DNA of 64,000 nt from Myoxocephalus aenaeus (lineage: Eukaryota > Chordata > Actinopteri > Perciformes > Cottidae). Both the position numbers and the translations under genes were made by a program. The stretch lies in the NCBI GenBank assembly GCA_038501785.1, contig JBAMJR010000053.1:5151001-5215000 (forward strand), given 5' to 3'. The notes under the pieces are model-generated. The model did no database searches. It saw nothing but the letters and a program-made list of their open reading frames with translations, and had not been told where the DNA came from. Positions 1 through 13,130 of the stretch are shown piece by piece; position 1 is the stretch's first letter; each line of letters begins with the position of its first letter.

Positions 1-31
<31 letters not shown>

Positions 32-42
32 ATAGAGAGAGA
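1..42. repeat. (GA)n microsatellite at window edge
   Basis: Nearly pure GA dinucleotides from base 1 to 29, a four-base interruption, then more GA. The array probably continues to the left of the window, so its true length is unknown. Confidence 0.9.
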
Positions 43-1974
43 AGTGAGGAAGAGAAGTACTGTACATTTTTTAGAGAGGAAGTCACGGAGTCTGAACATG
101 TGAATGTGAGTTCATGCACCTCAAGGAGAAGGATAATAGCTGCTTCCCAGAGACATCATTTCAGCTTAGTGAAGAGAGACTTGATGTACTTCCAGTGATA
201 TCTTTGATATGTACTGATGAAGGTCTGTTAAACCGAAAGCTCAAATAGAGTGTAAGACTGCATGGATCTACCTGTGCAGCTATCTCTTTTATAAGTGACA
301 CCTTTCAAAAGAAGAATAATTAAAAAGGCTCTCACAGAAATCATAATTCTCCACTTTAAAAAATCAAAACTAATATAAATGCATTCTGTGTTCATCCTTC
401 TCCTTCAGTGTCTGACTCCACGACCCTGCTCACAACAAAGTCTTCACACGGGTAACTAAAGGGTTACTGTAATGAAACTAGTGTCGGATTGTTGGCGGTA
501 ATCTTTAAATTTGATCATCGCAGTTGCAGATGTGCCAGATCATGATTGTGAAAATGAATATTTCATGAAGTGAAACAAAATGAATCATCCACACTGTTTG
601 CCATGTAAAATCCCCAAGTGTCACCACAATGTGAAATGTGTGTCTGATAAATGGTGTGTTCAATATCTTATCAAATGTACCTTAACGATCCCTGATAGTG
701 GCGCTGTGTGGCCAGTATGCTAACATGCTTGACAATGACTATGTTAACATGGTGGAGTTGAGCAGGTAATTACTTTGTTCACTATTTTCAGTTAAGTTAT
801 TCCCACTAAACACAAGGCAGTATGGGTTCATCTTCTGGGGACCCGTATAAAATTGAGCCTCATGCCCTCTAAACACACCTGAGATATCGCTTTCACGAGA
901 ACGGGAGAGAGGTGGCATCACAGTTACTTTGACTTTTGAATCAGTTCACCCTCAAAATATGAAGAAATTGCAGGTGTTCCTGACGGACCGGACGGACGGA
1001 GAGATGCACAGACGTAAGGACAGAGGACACAACAAAGAAACCAGAATTGTTTGTCTCACTTGCGTCTCAGGGCTTCCATTCTTTCCTGTAGCGAAAAAAA
1101 TCATCATCAGCATGTCGTTTTCCGATGCTTTTATATTGGGTGAAATTAAAGTCGTTGTCTCTCTGTTCAACATATGTGACTTCTGAAGGATAGTCTAACC
1201 TTCCATAACAATCCGACTCAGTCGAAAATGCTCAAGAAGCAAATCATTTGCTTTTGAGGAAAGATATTGAGAACTAGTTCATAACATCCAGACAAATTGC
1301 TTGTTGTGTTGAACCCCTTTCATTAACAATACACAAAGAGAATTTGACAGGGATTCTTCCTCGGCGCGATAAAAAATAAATATATATATCACTTTTATGA
1401 GATAAACCATTCTCAAATAAGCTCTAAAAATGAGCGGAATGATGAGGTTACAAGAGTTTGGCTTTCTTGCTGTGGATGGGAGTATTGTAAAAGAACGGTT
1501 TGTATCTTGAGTGTTTGTGAACAATAGCATGCTTAATCATTTTCACAAACTTGAAACACACTCTTCCACAGCATTCACTGAACTGTGATGAACTCCTGTG
1601 AAAGTAGCAGCAGAGAAATTGCTTTTTGTACCATAATTTAGAGGAAAAACTAACTTTATTATCTATTGGTCTATTATAGGACACTATATTATTTTTCTGT
1701 GCTGTGAAAGTCTGGTGCAATCTCTCTTTCATATTCTCATACACACACACACTGTTGAGGTAGCATATTCCCATATAGCAAGTATCCTCTCCTAGCGCCT
1801 TATTAACTCTGGAGGCATGGTTAGCAGGTTTCATGTTGTACTCTCAGTATGTGGCAGTGTGTGAATGCATAAGCCACAGCAGAGTGTGTGTGTGATCTCC
1901 TATTGGGAGTCCTGGAGCGAGAGCATTAATCAGACCCAGGGGACCTGGGGCTCAGACAGGGCCTTCTACAAGCC
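43..1974. other. Intergenic, no gene seen
   Basis: Stop codons are frequent in all frames, and no open frame resembles a known protein. Around 690-765 there is a block with the pattern GTGGCGCTGTG, GCTAACATGC and TGTTAACATG. It is reminiscent of the diverged fish interspersed repeat seen more completely at 19,895-20,165, but too short to classify. Confidence 0.6.
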
Positions 1975-2003
1975 GTGTGTGTGTGTGCGTGTGTGTGTGT
2001 GTG
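1975..2003. repeat. (GT)n microsatellite
   Basis: Short GT array with one GC interruption. Confidence 0.8.
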
Positions 2004-2332
2004 ATGTGGTATGTGGGGCAGCGTTAGAATGACTGCTTTTGACAGACATCTGATGAGCAGATCCAAACGGAATCAGCTGATCTGTCTTTTAAACTTTAAA
2101 CCACTGATCCACAATGAAAATCTGTTGAATGTAGTCGACTTATTGTGAGAATTATTGTGTGTGTGGATGGATAATTTTTTTTTTTAAAAGTACCCCAAGA
2201 TGGATTCTGTGTGCATGCAGCGCTAACACAAGGCCATTAGACAGCAACGTGCACTGAGGACTTTAACACTGGGTACTTTGGCCAGGTGATTTAAGTCGCA
2301 CACCTTGACATGCATCAAACACATTCTCATAA

Positions 2333-2333
<1 letters not shown>

Positions 2334-2393
<60 letters not shown>
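2334..2393. repeat. (CA)n microsatellite
   Basis: About 60 nt of uninterrupted CA units ending in CACGCACAG. Its translation gives spurious cysteine/valine or histidine/threonine open frames. Confidence 0.95.
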
Positions 2394-2398
<5 letters not shown>

Positions 2399-2768
2399 GT
2401 TCGCTGGTGATCTACGGTAGCGGAGCTGTAAAAATCGATTGGATTCAGGGTCAGCTCATACACAGCGGCAATGTGCACATCTAATACCTCTATCTGTCTT
2501 TGCCTCCTTTCTTCACGTCCTTTAGAATCCATCCATCTGTTCAACATCCCACATCTTCCATATTTATCCTCTGATTGTGTCCATTCCATTCCATCTTTCT
2601 TTCCCAGCACCGCTCTTTACCTCGTGTTTCCACATGGCTTGTAGCTCCTCATAAATTATGTCTTTAATTTCTCTCCTCTGCTCCCTTAATCCTTCTCCTC
2701 CAACCCTGGTAGTGTGTTCCATCTGTGTCTTACTCTCATCCAATGTACGTTGTTAACCTCACATCGCA

Positions 2769-2789
2769 TGTGTGTGTGTGTGTGTGTGT

Positions 2790-2823
<34 letters not shown>
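2769..2823. repeat. (TG)n microsatellite
   Basis: About 55 nt of TG with one GG interruption near the middle. It lies 375 bp from the CA array at 2,334 in complementary orientation. Confidence 0.95.
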
Positions 2824-2825
<2 letters not shown>

Positions 2826-5800
2826 ACAGTAGCTATAATAGTCTTGTGTGGAAAGTCAAGAGGATTACTGCTGGGCATATCAGTGGGAGAAAAGAGAAGT
2901 AGTGTAGCTGAGGAGAGAGGGAGGCAGGGGGGGGGTGATGTCGGGACACAGACAGGCAGAAGATGAGAGGCAGTGGCTGGCAGCAAGAGCATCAACGGTA
3001 TCATGGGTGTTACAAAAGCAAATGGGAGTGGACAAAATATTCCCATTCAAAACAAAGAAATTTGACATTACAGGAAATTGCACCGCTGAGATTTAAGATT
3101 CTTCCTGAAACACCTAAAAGGGCAATACCCTTGTTGCTTAATTTAATAGTCAGAATTTCCAATTTTCTATAATGCCATACACTGAAGACAGAGTGCAATT
3201 TCTGAGCCAGATTAAATGTATTTTTGATTTGTTCCGTGGGTACCGTGATGTGATTCAATCCCACGAAAAAATTGCCTGTGACGATAGCTGCGGGGTGAAA
3301 TGCAAGGGTAAAAATTAGGTAGCAGCGAGAGAGGGGAAAATAACACAAGTTGAAATGAGGAAAAAAGACTGAAGCCAAATCAAAAGAGAAAGACAGATCA
3401 TACTCATTGCGTGACCTTTCCCTCGCAAATAGAGAGACAGACAGAGTGGATGAGGGAGAAGGCTCTGTGATGAAACCCATTCGTGTGAGCCTGGCTGCCA
3501 GCAATATGTTGGTTCTCAATATGGTGCACTCTTTGTGTAATCCTAACTGCCCACACGCAGCCATATAATGCAGCACACTAGCAGAAGCACACATACTCTA
3601 CACATTCTGCAGCAATTCACACACCCATACCCCCACACGCCCACACGTGCTAAGGCATCGCTATGGGTGCAGACGCACATGTGAAGTGAGGCTTCCCACA
3701 CATTACACACAAGGGTGCACACAAACACACACACACACACACATACACACACAAACGGTATATGCAGGCACAACACATGACACAGTTTACCTTGGCTCCA
3801 GACTCACTGAATGAATCACCCTGAAATCTGTCCCTTCTGTCCAAAATTCTTAGCCTCAGAATCCCATTCTGCTGTAAAGAGCAGGCAATGAAATCAGTGG
3901 ATAATGTTCCTTTATGTCTCTTTGACTGGTCATACAGAGGACAAGGGCATTATACAACAAATGTGTTGTAAAACAAAATCTTTTTGACAAGTGACAAATG
4001 CATTGTGGCTTTTTCACCATCAGATTTTCTTTTTGTTTAACACTTAAATGAGAAGCAAAATGAAAGTTGCCATATGTTTTGGGCTCCACGACGTAAACAG
4101 GTATCTTTCGGCATTAAAATGCCCTTAAGAGGCTCCATTACCCATGCAGTTCCCATTTCACTTGTCTTCTTTCAGGATCCGGAGGGCCTTCGAAATGAAC
4201 AAACAGCGTGAGCTGTGTCTGAGTGATATAACCCTTTTGTAAGACCAACATCCAGGATCCAGAGAGGGAGAGCGAGGGAGAGTAAATGTGAGTTATATGG
4301 TTCTGTCGAATGTTGCTCTGACATTTAGGTCAGGCCAACGCTCTAAATGGCATGCAGACAGATTTACTGAGGGCTTTCAGATAGGCCGACTGCTCGTCTT
4401 CTGACTGTCAAACACTCAGGGCCTGCCTGGTCATCGCTAAAGCGTTTCTTTACCCTTTGCTTCCTTTACCTGCATGTCAGTTTCAAGATGTCTTTCTGTC
4501 CTTGACTTATCTGAAAGCGCTCCCAAATAGCACTTTCTCAATCTTAATATTATTGAAGCTCAGACAGCACACTACATTCGGTCTCTTAACTAGCACTAAC
4601 TCTCCTAACACTGCAGCGGTAGTGAATTAAGTTAGTTTCAGGGTAGTTTTTGCTGTTGGGTTAGTTTAAGGGGAACATTCTTCGAATGCTTAATATTTTA
4701 TAAGCTATAACAGAGTGCAGTCAACCTTTAACAGAGATATATCTGTCCTCAAGTTTTTGATAAAGCTTCCACCCCAGTTCACCAGACACTGCATTAGCGT
4801 TAAGTCATCAGTCAAAATGCTGGTCAAAACAGGCCTTACTATTGGAAATGAATCGCTATTGAAACAGCTTGTGGTATACTTTACTTTACTTTCTGCAGAT
4901 GTAAAACACTGCAAGTGGAAAACAGAGAGTAATGTATAACGTTTCAGCTCTGTTGTCTGTGGAGGCTGGGACTGGACTAAATGAAGAGCATTTGTGCCTG
5001 AGCATTTCTACTGACTCAGCATATTTGAGCGATGTTGTTGATGGCATCTACATTGGTCCTGTTCCAGACATTAGTGTCATATTTACAACATCAACATCTA
5101 ATATGAAGTTGTTGATGGGAAAACATTTTTTCTTTGGTAGATGTAATGCATGAACATGTATGAGAAAGAAGCACTTTTTTAACAGCAGATATTCTTTGTG
5201 TTAAAGGGGGACCATGTCACTTTAAGAATGCTGCATTATGGGTTGTTTGTTGTCTCAGTGTTGCTACGCTCGTGAATTTCTGCCCCGTCTCTCGACAGTG
5301 TGTCAACCGGTTGTCAAGTTAGTTGAGAAGCTCATGTTAGACTATGTGTTTCGTCTCCTGATTTTTTTTTTTTACGTTCAAACATTTGTCAAGCGCTAAT
5401 GTTGCCTGACGGAGAACATATTTCTGTTGGGCCCAAGGTGCCCACACCCGGGAGCTGGACAGGACAGCTACACCACTTGAAACACCATGACCATGACTGC
5501 TATTTACCAACTAGACCCAAAGTCCCGGAAGACCAACAGATTCATTTTAAAAGAACATTTTTAAGACTCCATATGAGATGAAATGACTTGTAATAGTAAA
5601 CATCTTTTTCTGTTAAATGATGCCAATTTTCTAATTAAACTTGTGTCATTCATATAGAGCTCTCACCCTGATTTGCCTCCCTACCTGCTGTGAGGTGGTC
5701 AACATCAGGTCCTCGTCTCTTTTTCTTCTGCGTCCACATTCTAAGAAGCACGATGTTCACCCTCCACCCCACCCCACAACTTTCCACATAATATAAGATT

Positions 5801-8800
5801 TCAGGCTTCCTGGACTCACACCAGCTGAAAGCCACAAAGAAATAAAAAATATTCAGATTGGGTCAAGCCAAAATCTCATCGCTGCAATCAGTCTGTGGTC
5901 TAAAAAGCAACCTGGAAGCAGTTCTTCAGCAAGTGAGTCCCGTCAGGTCAAGAGACAAAAGGAGGTTTGCCTCAAAGCACCATCTTTAGACTAAGATGCA
6001 AAGTTATCGGGCCTCCTCTGATTTTGTATTATAATTAAAAACGCGTGAAAAGTATGAGAACAACTGATTCGTGGCCGAAGGTGTAATTCATCCTTGAAAG
6101 GGAAACAGTGCCTGTTATATAAAACAGTTTAACAGTATATGATTAATGTATGCAGATAGAGATACTTGACATTTACTTGAGAACTGAGAAGAACCAGTCT
6201 GCAGGTTTTGCAGAATTGAAGCAGTAAACCTGTTATTAAACAGAAAGTCTCATAATCAGCTGCTAAGTTATGTTTTGTTTCATTTCATTCGTTCATTCCG
6301 TTTCCCGTGTTATTTTTCACCTCGTCTTTCCTTTGAAAAACCTTTGTTTGTTTCCCGCCTGTGTGATTGCCCTGATTAGTTCCACCTGTGTCTCATCAGC
6401 CTCCTTTCTCTGTGCAGTTAGTGTTTGTGCTCTGTCTTTTGTCAGTGCGCCCACTTTATAGCGTTCAGCCTTTTTCCTAGAGAGGTCCATATACCATTTA
6501 CTATTTGAATATGTATAAAATAAACATGAGTAAGAAGTGGGACATCATAAATTACAGGTCAGAATATAAGTAAAAAAAATATATGTATTTATGTATAAAT
6601 ATTTTTATTTAGACTCAATTCTACACTTGGAAGTGAAGTGAATTCACTTTGCAGGTGTAAAATTGGAACTAGTCCTTATAAAACAATACATAATGCAACC
6701 ACTTGCACAACCTACCAACCACCAGACACGCCCAGCCACCCGAGGAGAGGTGATCTCTCTTCGGCCTTTCCAGAGTTTTCTCCCCATGTCCTAAAGTTCA
6801 TGGGGAGTTTTTCACTCATTTCCATCGAAAGGGCTGGGCACCTGTTACTGATCTGGATCTATTCGGCCGACTGAATCACCTTTAGCAACACACACACACA
6901 CACAAATCATTTCTAAAATAATTAAAATCAGAGAAATCATGTCAACAAGTCGTTGTTTAAAATTCAATTTTGTATTACTGTCACGTTTAATAATGTTAAT
7001 GTATGAATTAAGGTAGCGGTCCCCAACCACCATCTTGTAAGGCCAGGCTGTGCAGTTTTGTTTGCTATGTCACATCAGTGGCTCTGGTTTCGAGTCATGG
7101 GAGTACAAGGACTTGGAGAGTGAGGAAGAGCTCCTGATGAAGAATTCAGCTGCTGGGGCTCATATTAAGCCCACAAGCGAGCAAAAAATAGTAAAAAAAC
7201 AGACTTTAGAAAGGAAAAATTGCAACGTGAAGACTTCACAGACGTCTTCTAGGGGTCAATCATATATAACTAATTGAGAGAATCCTAATTAAAAGGGCAT
7301 TATTGTAAACCACAGGAAAGCGTTTATACACATACTTACTTTATTGCCATCCTAGATACGCACAAGTAAGTAAATCACAATTGTAAATGTGGCTGTCTAT
7401 GTGGGTTTCTGGCCTTGAAAATATCAACCAACAACGGTTCATGACTGCAATGCTTGCTTTCTTGCAGAGAACAAAGGACTGCCTGGCACCGTGGTTTTCT
7501 ACAAGGTTCAGAGAATGCCGCCGAAGGGAATATTTTCTCAGGAATGGCATGTCTCCTTGTATTAGTTGGCCGAGTTGTAGGACATTAGAGGAAAAACAGC
7601 TCATTGTGATTCACTCTGCACTGCAAATAAAAGTCCATCCTTACAAGCCCCTCTTCATCCTTGTAATACTATCCTGTAAAACGGGGCGAGTATTTTGTCT
7701 AAATAAAGTTTTAGGTTTAACACTATATTTATTGATTTCTTTTTCGATTGATTTGAAAAGAAAAGGTGAAAAAATTCACCTTTACACTCTTCAAGTTCTC
7801 TCTAATTGTCACTCTATTCTCGCTATTCCCTGTTTGGTGCCAAATCGTGACTACATCTGACATAATCTCATGCATACAGTTATACAGCATTCCTCATGAG
7901 TAAAATATCTGCCCCTCCTCATCCTCCTCCTCCTCTCCTGCTCATCTTCCTCCTCATTCTTTCCTCACACCTCCTCGTTGTGATGAAACAAACCCAGCCG
8001 CCAGCACTGAAGATGACAAACGGCACCGTCATCTCATGGTAATGCAGCAAAGCAAGCACCGTGAAACAAAGCACCGCCATTAAAGCACAAGATATATTGT
8101 GGAATGTGTTCTCAAAAAGTGGAATATATGCATTTAAAATGCAAAACAAGGCTGCTCTATATATGGTCATATTTTGATAAAAGAGACAAACTGCTTTTCT
8201 TTAAAGAACAGTAAACACATTTCTAAATAAATAGTTTGGGTAATGAACTGAAACACAGCTGTATTGCTTGTTAGTATGTTAAAACACTCACGTAAAAGTT
8301 CAATTAAGTTGAGAAAAAAAAAAAAACCTTTAGCCTCATGGTACCACTCCAGTGTTTTATTCTCAGATGGATCCTGCAGCAGTCAGTGTAGTGCAATTAG
8401 TGTGGAATGGGAGGTGATGGTGTCCCACGCACGCACAGCTTTCAAATGCCAAGTGACAGCGGCAGAACGCCTGGCTGTCTCAGTGATGCGAGAGCCAGCG
8501 GACATCTGGGAATGTCGAGTCGCTGAGGGTAGTGAGAGGAGGAGGCAAGGGGTAAAGAGCAGGGCGGGGTGGGGAGATGGAGCCGGCAGGGTTGAAGGTT
8601 GATGGAGGCGGAGAGGCTGCGATGGCGGAATGTGGAGATGGGTTAAATAAAACGTGTCTCCCGAGTCTGGGCTGGGGAGACTGGTCTCCAGTCTGTCAGC
8701 AGAGGGCCTCTGTATCCCCTCAGGCCTCGCTTTGCGCTCTCATCCACTTGCATATCATGTCCTCATGCACCCTCTTGTCCCCGCCAGTGCACTTCACTGC

Positions 8801-9657
8801 ACAGTGATTTCGCCACGGGGATAAAAACATTCCAAAAAAATAGATTGTCATGTGTTTGTCGCTTTCTTTTCGTTCGGACTACTCATTCTGCAAAAAAAAA
8901 AAAATCCATCTTCAGTTTAGGATTATGCAGATGGTGTGAAATGCTTGCTTGAGGTGATTATGCGATTCCTGTATTATTTCAGTGTCGACCAAAATCATCA
9001 GCTATGACTTGGGTTTGAGATGCGTATGTTTCTGAAAAGTGGAGCTGCATTGTCATCTGCTGGAATAAATGCAGCATTGCAGTTTTAAAATAAATAAATA
9101 ATCAAATCCACTATATATTTAGTGTATATTTAAAGTATATCTAAAGTTTGCAACGGTGTCTTGACATTATTTTTTAATCGTGGGTAGCCTTAATAGTAGT
9201 GGTATTCTTTAAAAAAAAGGAGTTGTTGAGCTACCTTTAAGGCCAACACACTTCTTCCTTTCTTCCTCATTTTCTCTTTGTTATGGAATTAAATTCCCCG
9301 AATTGTCACACGACAACTGTAGGGAGAAACAGTAAAGTGCTTTAATCTCTTCAGGCCTTGATAACTGATATTGGACCACAGGAAGCTTGTTTTAAATACG
9401 AATATAGGAATGCTCTCCTGAGAATATCTCTCACATGATAGCGCGACCCTTATTATAGTTTGCCTGGATACGCACGTATACCGAGACACATACCAACACA
9501 ATCCTGTATACACACTGTAATGTGAGCATGAGGAGAGCATCAATGTATGATGATAGGCTCTCAGTTTAGTCAGGAGTTGTATCACAAGGTGCACGGCGTG
9601 CTCTAGAGAGTTGATGGACGTGTCTGCCTCTGCCTCCTCCATGGCCTCCTCAATGGC
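2824..9657. other. Intergenic, no supported gene
   Basis: About 6.8 kb with no convincing coding region. It contains an imperfect CA array at 3,718-3,755, a (CA)n at about 6,890-6,903, an A-rich run at about 8,315 and a pyrimidine-rich stretch at 7,914-7,980. A single exon-like segment at 4,176-4,238 is discussed as a finding but is not supported well enough to call a gene. Confidence 0.6.
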
Positions 9658-9728
9658 CTTAATTAACACTTGATAGCTTCTACTCTGGGTCATACAACTA
9701 GAGTAGAAGCTATCAAGTGTTAATTAAG
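9658..9728. repeat. Perfect 29-bp inverted repeat (hairpin)
   Basis: The left arm at 9,658-9,686 (begins CTTAATTAACACTTGATAGC) and the right arm at 9,700-9,728 (ends AAGTGTTAATTAAG) are exact reverse complements over 29 bases. They are separated by a 13-base spacer, 9,687-9,699. The arms contain normal mixed sequence, so this is not a by-product of a simple repeat. No flanking transposon ends were recognised. The left arm lies inside a minus-strand open frame at 9,289-9,693. Confidence 0.9.
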
Positions 9729-10862
9729 AAAATATTGAGTTTTAACATCCTTTTTTTTTTTTAATGGTTCTGAAAATCAGTCCACGAGGTGAGACAGTTC
9801 AAATTTCTTAAAGCGAATTAACAACTTTCACTGAATAAAGTGCCAGAATAGGCAAATAAAGAAGTAACTCTGATCTTTTTCATGTTCATATTTTTGATAT
9901 TGCTCAACAGGTAAAAAGGCAGATACTGTATAGATAGTAGTTAATCGTGATTGCATGATTTGTGGATATTGAAGTCTCCTAACTATTGTACGTCTGGATT
10001 TATAAATGTGCAACCTTATCCCTTGACCTGATTCTGTCCTTACATGTCGGCCTGTGATTTAGTAAATAATACACCAAGTGGCCTTGTACCTCAGGGTAAC
10101 CTCAGCTCATTAAGATTCAGTCCTTGTTTCTCACTTTCTTCCTGTCACTGCTACTTTTTGTCTGCACTCACACTACAGTAGCTGTGCCAGGTTTGCACTG
10201 CATCCTCAAAGCAGTGCCCTGTGAAGAGTAGCCTAGCCTTCCCCAGTGCCAACATTGGCTTCTGGCCAGTTTGCTAAAGGTGCCAGCATGGGATTGGAGC
10301 CATTTTACAAAAGGTCAACATACCCCAGATGGGATCAAGTGACTTCGACTGAGCCGCAGTGTCACTCAGGCCACCACTTTATCGCACACAGTGTCACACA
10401 GGGAGACTTATCTGCTCGCGGTTGATAAGAGGAGAATATGTAGAGTGACAGCCTCGCCAGCACTGAAGCATCTGTGTAAATATAGTACCAGAACGAGAGT
10501 TGAGACAATTTATGTTGTCATTATTAGTTGGGAAGAGCATAATATTTTCAAATCCATATCGCTGAAATTAGCTCAAAGCACATTTCAGTCATGTTTGGTG
10601 TGCTTGTTTAGGGTTGGACTTGGCTACCATTTGGCATATTGCCATCCATCAGATGCTTGCCGGACCGGACGCGTTATCAAAACACCCGTGGACACACATG
10701 GATAAACACAGATCTTTTTCCACCCACTCCACATGCTTGAAGATGGAGGAAAATCTGTTCCAAAATGTCTTTTGTTACTGAAACTGTATAATTGTTTGTA
10801 TTTCTCTAACCCGGCAGTGGACTATTATTAACTTCAGTTACTGACTTCACAATGAACAGGGG

Positions 10863-10863
<1 letters not shown>
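9729..10863. other. Intergenic, nothing recognised
   Basis: Unique-looking sequence with no coding potential I can support, apart from a T-run near 9,750. No RNA gene or complete mobile element was recognised. Confidence 0.5.

Positions 10864-10949
<86 letters not shown>
10864..10949. repeat. Compound (AT)n(GT)n microsatellite
   Basis: About 40 nt of alternating AT runs directly into about 46 nt of alternating GT. The AT part can extrude as a cruciform and the GT part is prone to Z-DNA. Confidence 0.95.
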
Positions 10950-10952
<3 letters not shown>

Positions 10953-12690
10953 GTATATTGCAATCAACAAATCAGAATTATCATCAAGGTGAGAAGTTCA
11001 CCAGTTATCATAATTGAAAGTGTCAAAAAACATGTATTACTGTATTAATAATTATGTTATTTGTCATTTGTATGTTACAGTATGGACAACATGCTACCTC
11101 ATAATGGCATGTATCCATGTGGAAAGGCATCTGGTAAAAGCAGTGGACTGGATGCCGCAATGTGAAACGCCTGAAATGTATCCTATTGTATTATTAACCT
11201 TGTTATATGGTACATTTAGTAAGTCACATGAGCAACATGAGCAGGGATGAAATGGACTATTTGCTATGTTAATTTCACCAGTTTCTGTCAGGAGGCACTC
11301 AAATTGAAACGGTAAACGACTCCGTAGAGACGGAGGCAAAGATGGGAGCCGGGTTTTCTCTTTAAAGACAGTCTGCTGAGGTTCAAGGAGTTGATTTATC
11401 TGATACGTGTAATTCTACTGAAGCTTCCAAAGATTATATTCTTTAAAGATCATAATTCTGACCTTTTTCTTAATGCTACAAGTTCCTCAAAATGACTAAA
11501 TTACCTTTGGAAGCAGTCTCCAAATCCAAGAATGAAGAACTGCTGACTGTTCCTCCAGTCTGTGAGAGGCCTCATCTCAAAGTCAGTGACTTAGTGACTT
11601 ACTAATACTGTAAGAGTCTGTGAACAATTGCCAACAAGGATTATGACCTTTCCCAATCACACTACAGGCAACGGTAGATGCATTCTGACCAGAGCATTCC
11701 TTTGAGTTATGAAGTCTTCAAACATGATTCTATGCCTTGTTTCCAATCCAATTTAATGTGAAGCAATGTGGGTTAAGGCTTCACATTGCCACAATTAAAG
11801 TGACACGTACTGTATGTCCAGTAAAATTCAAAATGACTAAATAGATATAGAAGTTCTGTATATCCTCCAGACAGTTTATAGACTTTTAGAGAAGGTTATA
11901 GTTCTATAATGGAAATAATGCCCTTTTGGGTTTTTATTTACAGAGAACTATCAAGTTATTTAAGAAAAATTGTGATTGAAAAAATTATTAGATATCAAAA
12001 CAAAAAGTAAAGAAAGAAAATGCATAATATACCGTATAAATGTATGTCAAAAACAGTGTAAGTATTAAATAAATGGAATTTGACGATATCTGGAAGATGG
12101 TCTTTTTTTTATAAAAGTACGGAAAAAAGTCCCTGTAAACTTAGAAAAAGTTGTGTATTATCCTAAAACCCAGAGATAGTCGATAGAACATGGGTAAATA
12201 TTGGGCAAAAATAGATCTCGGATACTTTTTGCATTCATCCATAAACATTTTGATAGGAAACTGGTTATTTATTGTTAAGAATCATGAAATAAATATACAC
12301 ATTGTTTATAAACTCTCTCTCTGCTGATGTAATTTATTGTGGATTCCAACATTTAGTAAAAAGGGTACACAATCAACATATTTAACAAAAATATGTGAAT
12401 GTAAAAGAGCCAAGACAAAGTTTAAAGTTGTTTTTCTTTTATTGAAGAAAAGCAAGGAAAGAGAAACTGTAGGGCATCTCCAATGCCCCACTACTGGAGA
12501 CATCCTCCGTCTATAAGAATCAAACTAACTTTGTTCCATTTGGTGCGTCGTAAAGTGAGATTGTGCCCATAAAACACTGCAAATATACACACATCATACA
12601 CATAACTGTTTACACAAAATCAGCATTAACTAACGCATTCAACAACAGGTGGATTTTAATGTGAATTGCGTCAGAGAAAGAATATCGAGT
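10950..12690. other. Intergenic, AT-rich; 3' flank of ppp1r3a
   Basis: AT-rich sequence with no supported gene. On the minus strand AATAAA also occurs at 12,438-12,443. That could be a distal polyadenylation signal of the upstream-lying ppp1r3a gene if the site at 12,695-12,700 is not used. Confidence 0.5.
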
Positions 12691-12694
12691 ACTT

Positions 12695-12711
12695 TTTATT
12701 TAAGTTTTAAT
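12695..12711 (-). terminator. ppp1r3a: Candidate polyadenylation signals of ppp1r3a
   Basis: Read on the minus strand, ATTAAA (12,706-12,711) is followed by AATAAA (12,695-12,700). These are the first poly(A)-signal hexamers I found downstream of the ppp1r3a stop codon at 13,131. Using them would give a 3' UTR of roughly 430-450 nt that includes the MITE-like repeat. Transcript data are needed to choose the real site. Confidence 0.4.
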
Positions 12712-12804
12712 GTGAAGTTGATCAAATTAAATTAAAGATTTGAAAAGATGCAATTGCTTGTTGATTTTATGAACAAAAATCAAACCTCTCCTCATTCAAT
12801 ATTT

Positions 12805-13064
12805 CAGTGATTCCCAATCTGGGGGTTGAGACCACCACAATGGGTCGCAAGAAATATTGAAAGGGCTTTACATTATAGAAAAATACATTTCTACTACATA
12901 AAAAGTGTGTTTGTCATACTTTCCTCTAACCATTAAAACAAGTAAATAAATTAAAAAAACACGCTTTAGTTGAACTGGTGATAGACTTGCAACAAGTGAC
13001 AAGGGGTCACAAGAAGGAATTGCTTGGTTAGGGGTCACAAGTCAAAAATGGATGGGAACCACTG
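12805..13064. mobile_element. MITE-like element, hAT-type ends
   Basis: The segment begins CAGTGATTCCCA and ends TGGGAACCACTG. These form short imperfect terminal inverted repeats of the CAGTGGTTCCCAA kind seen in many hAT-derived non-autonomous elements. Internal sequence repeats phrases such as GGGTCACAAG and TGGGTCGCAAG. There is no transposase frame and the length is about 260 bp. A clean 8-bp target-site duplication is not visible, so the copy is probably old. It starts 66 bp past the ppp1r3a stop codon, inside the presumed 3' UTR. Confidence 0.6.
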
Positions 13065-13130
13065 CACTAAACACCCCTAAGAGTTAGAAGCAACCAAATA
13101 TAATTTCTTTGTAGCTTTTTGTAGCTGTAT

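Noticed and set aside
2263..2610. Open frames rich in Cys/Val or His/Thr over CA/GT arrays (also at 34.0, 38.9, 53.8, 60.8 and 63.3 kb)
   Set aside because: They are translations of dinucleotide repeats and have no protein character outside the repeat.
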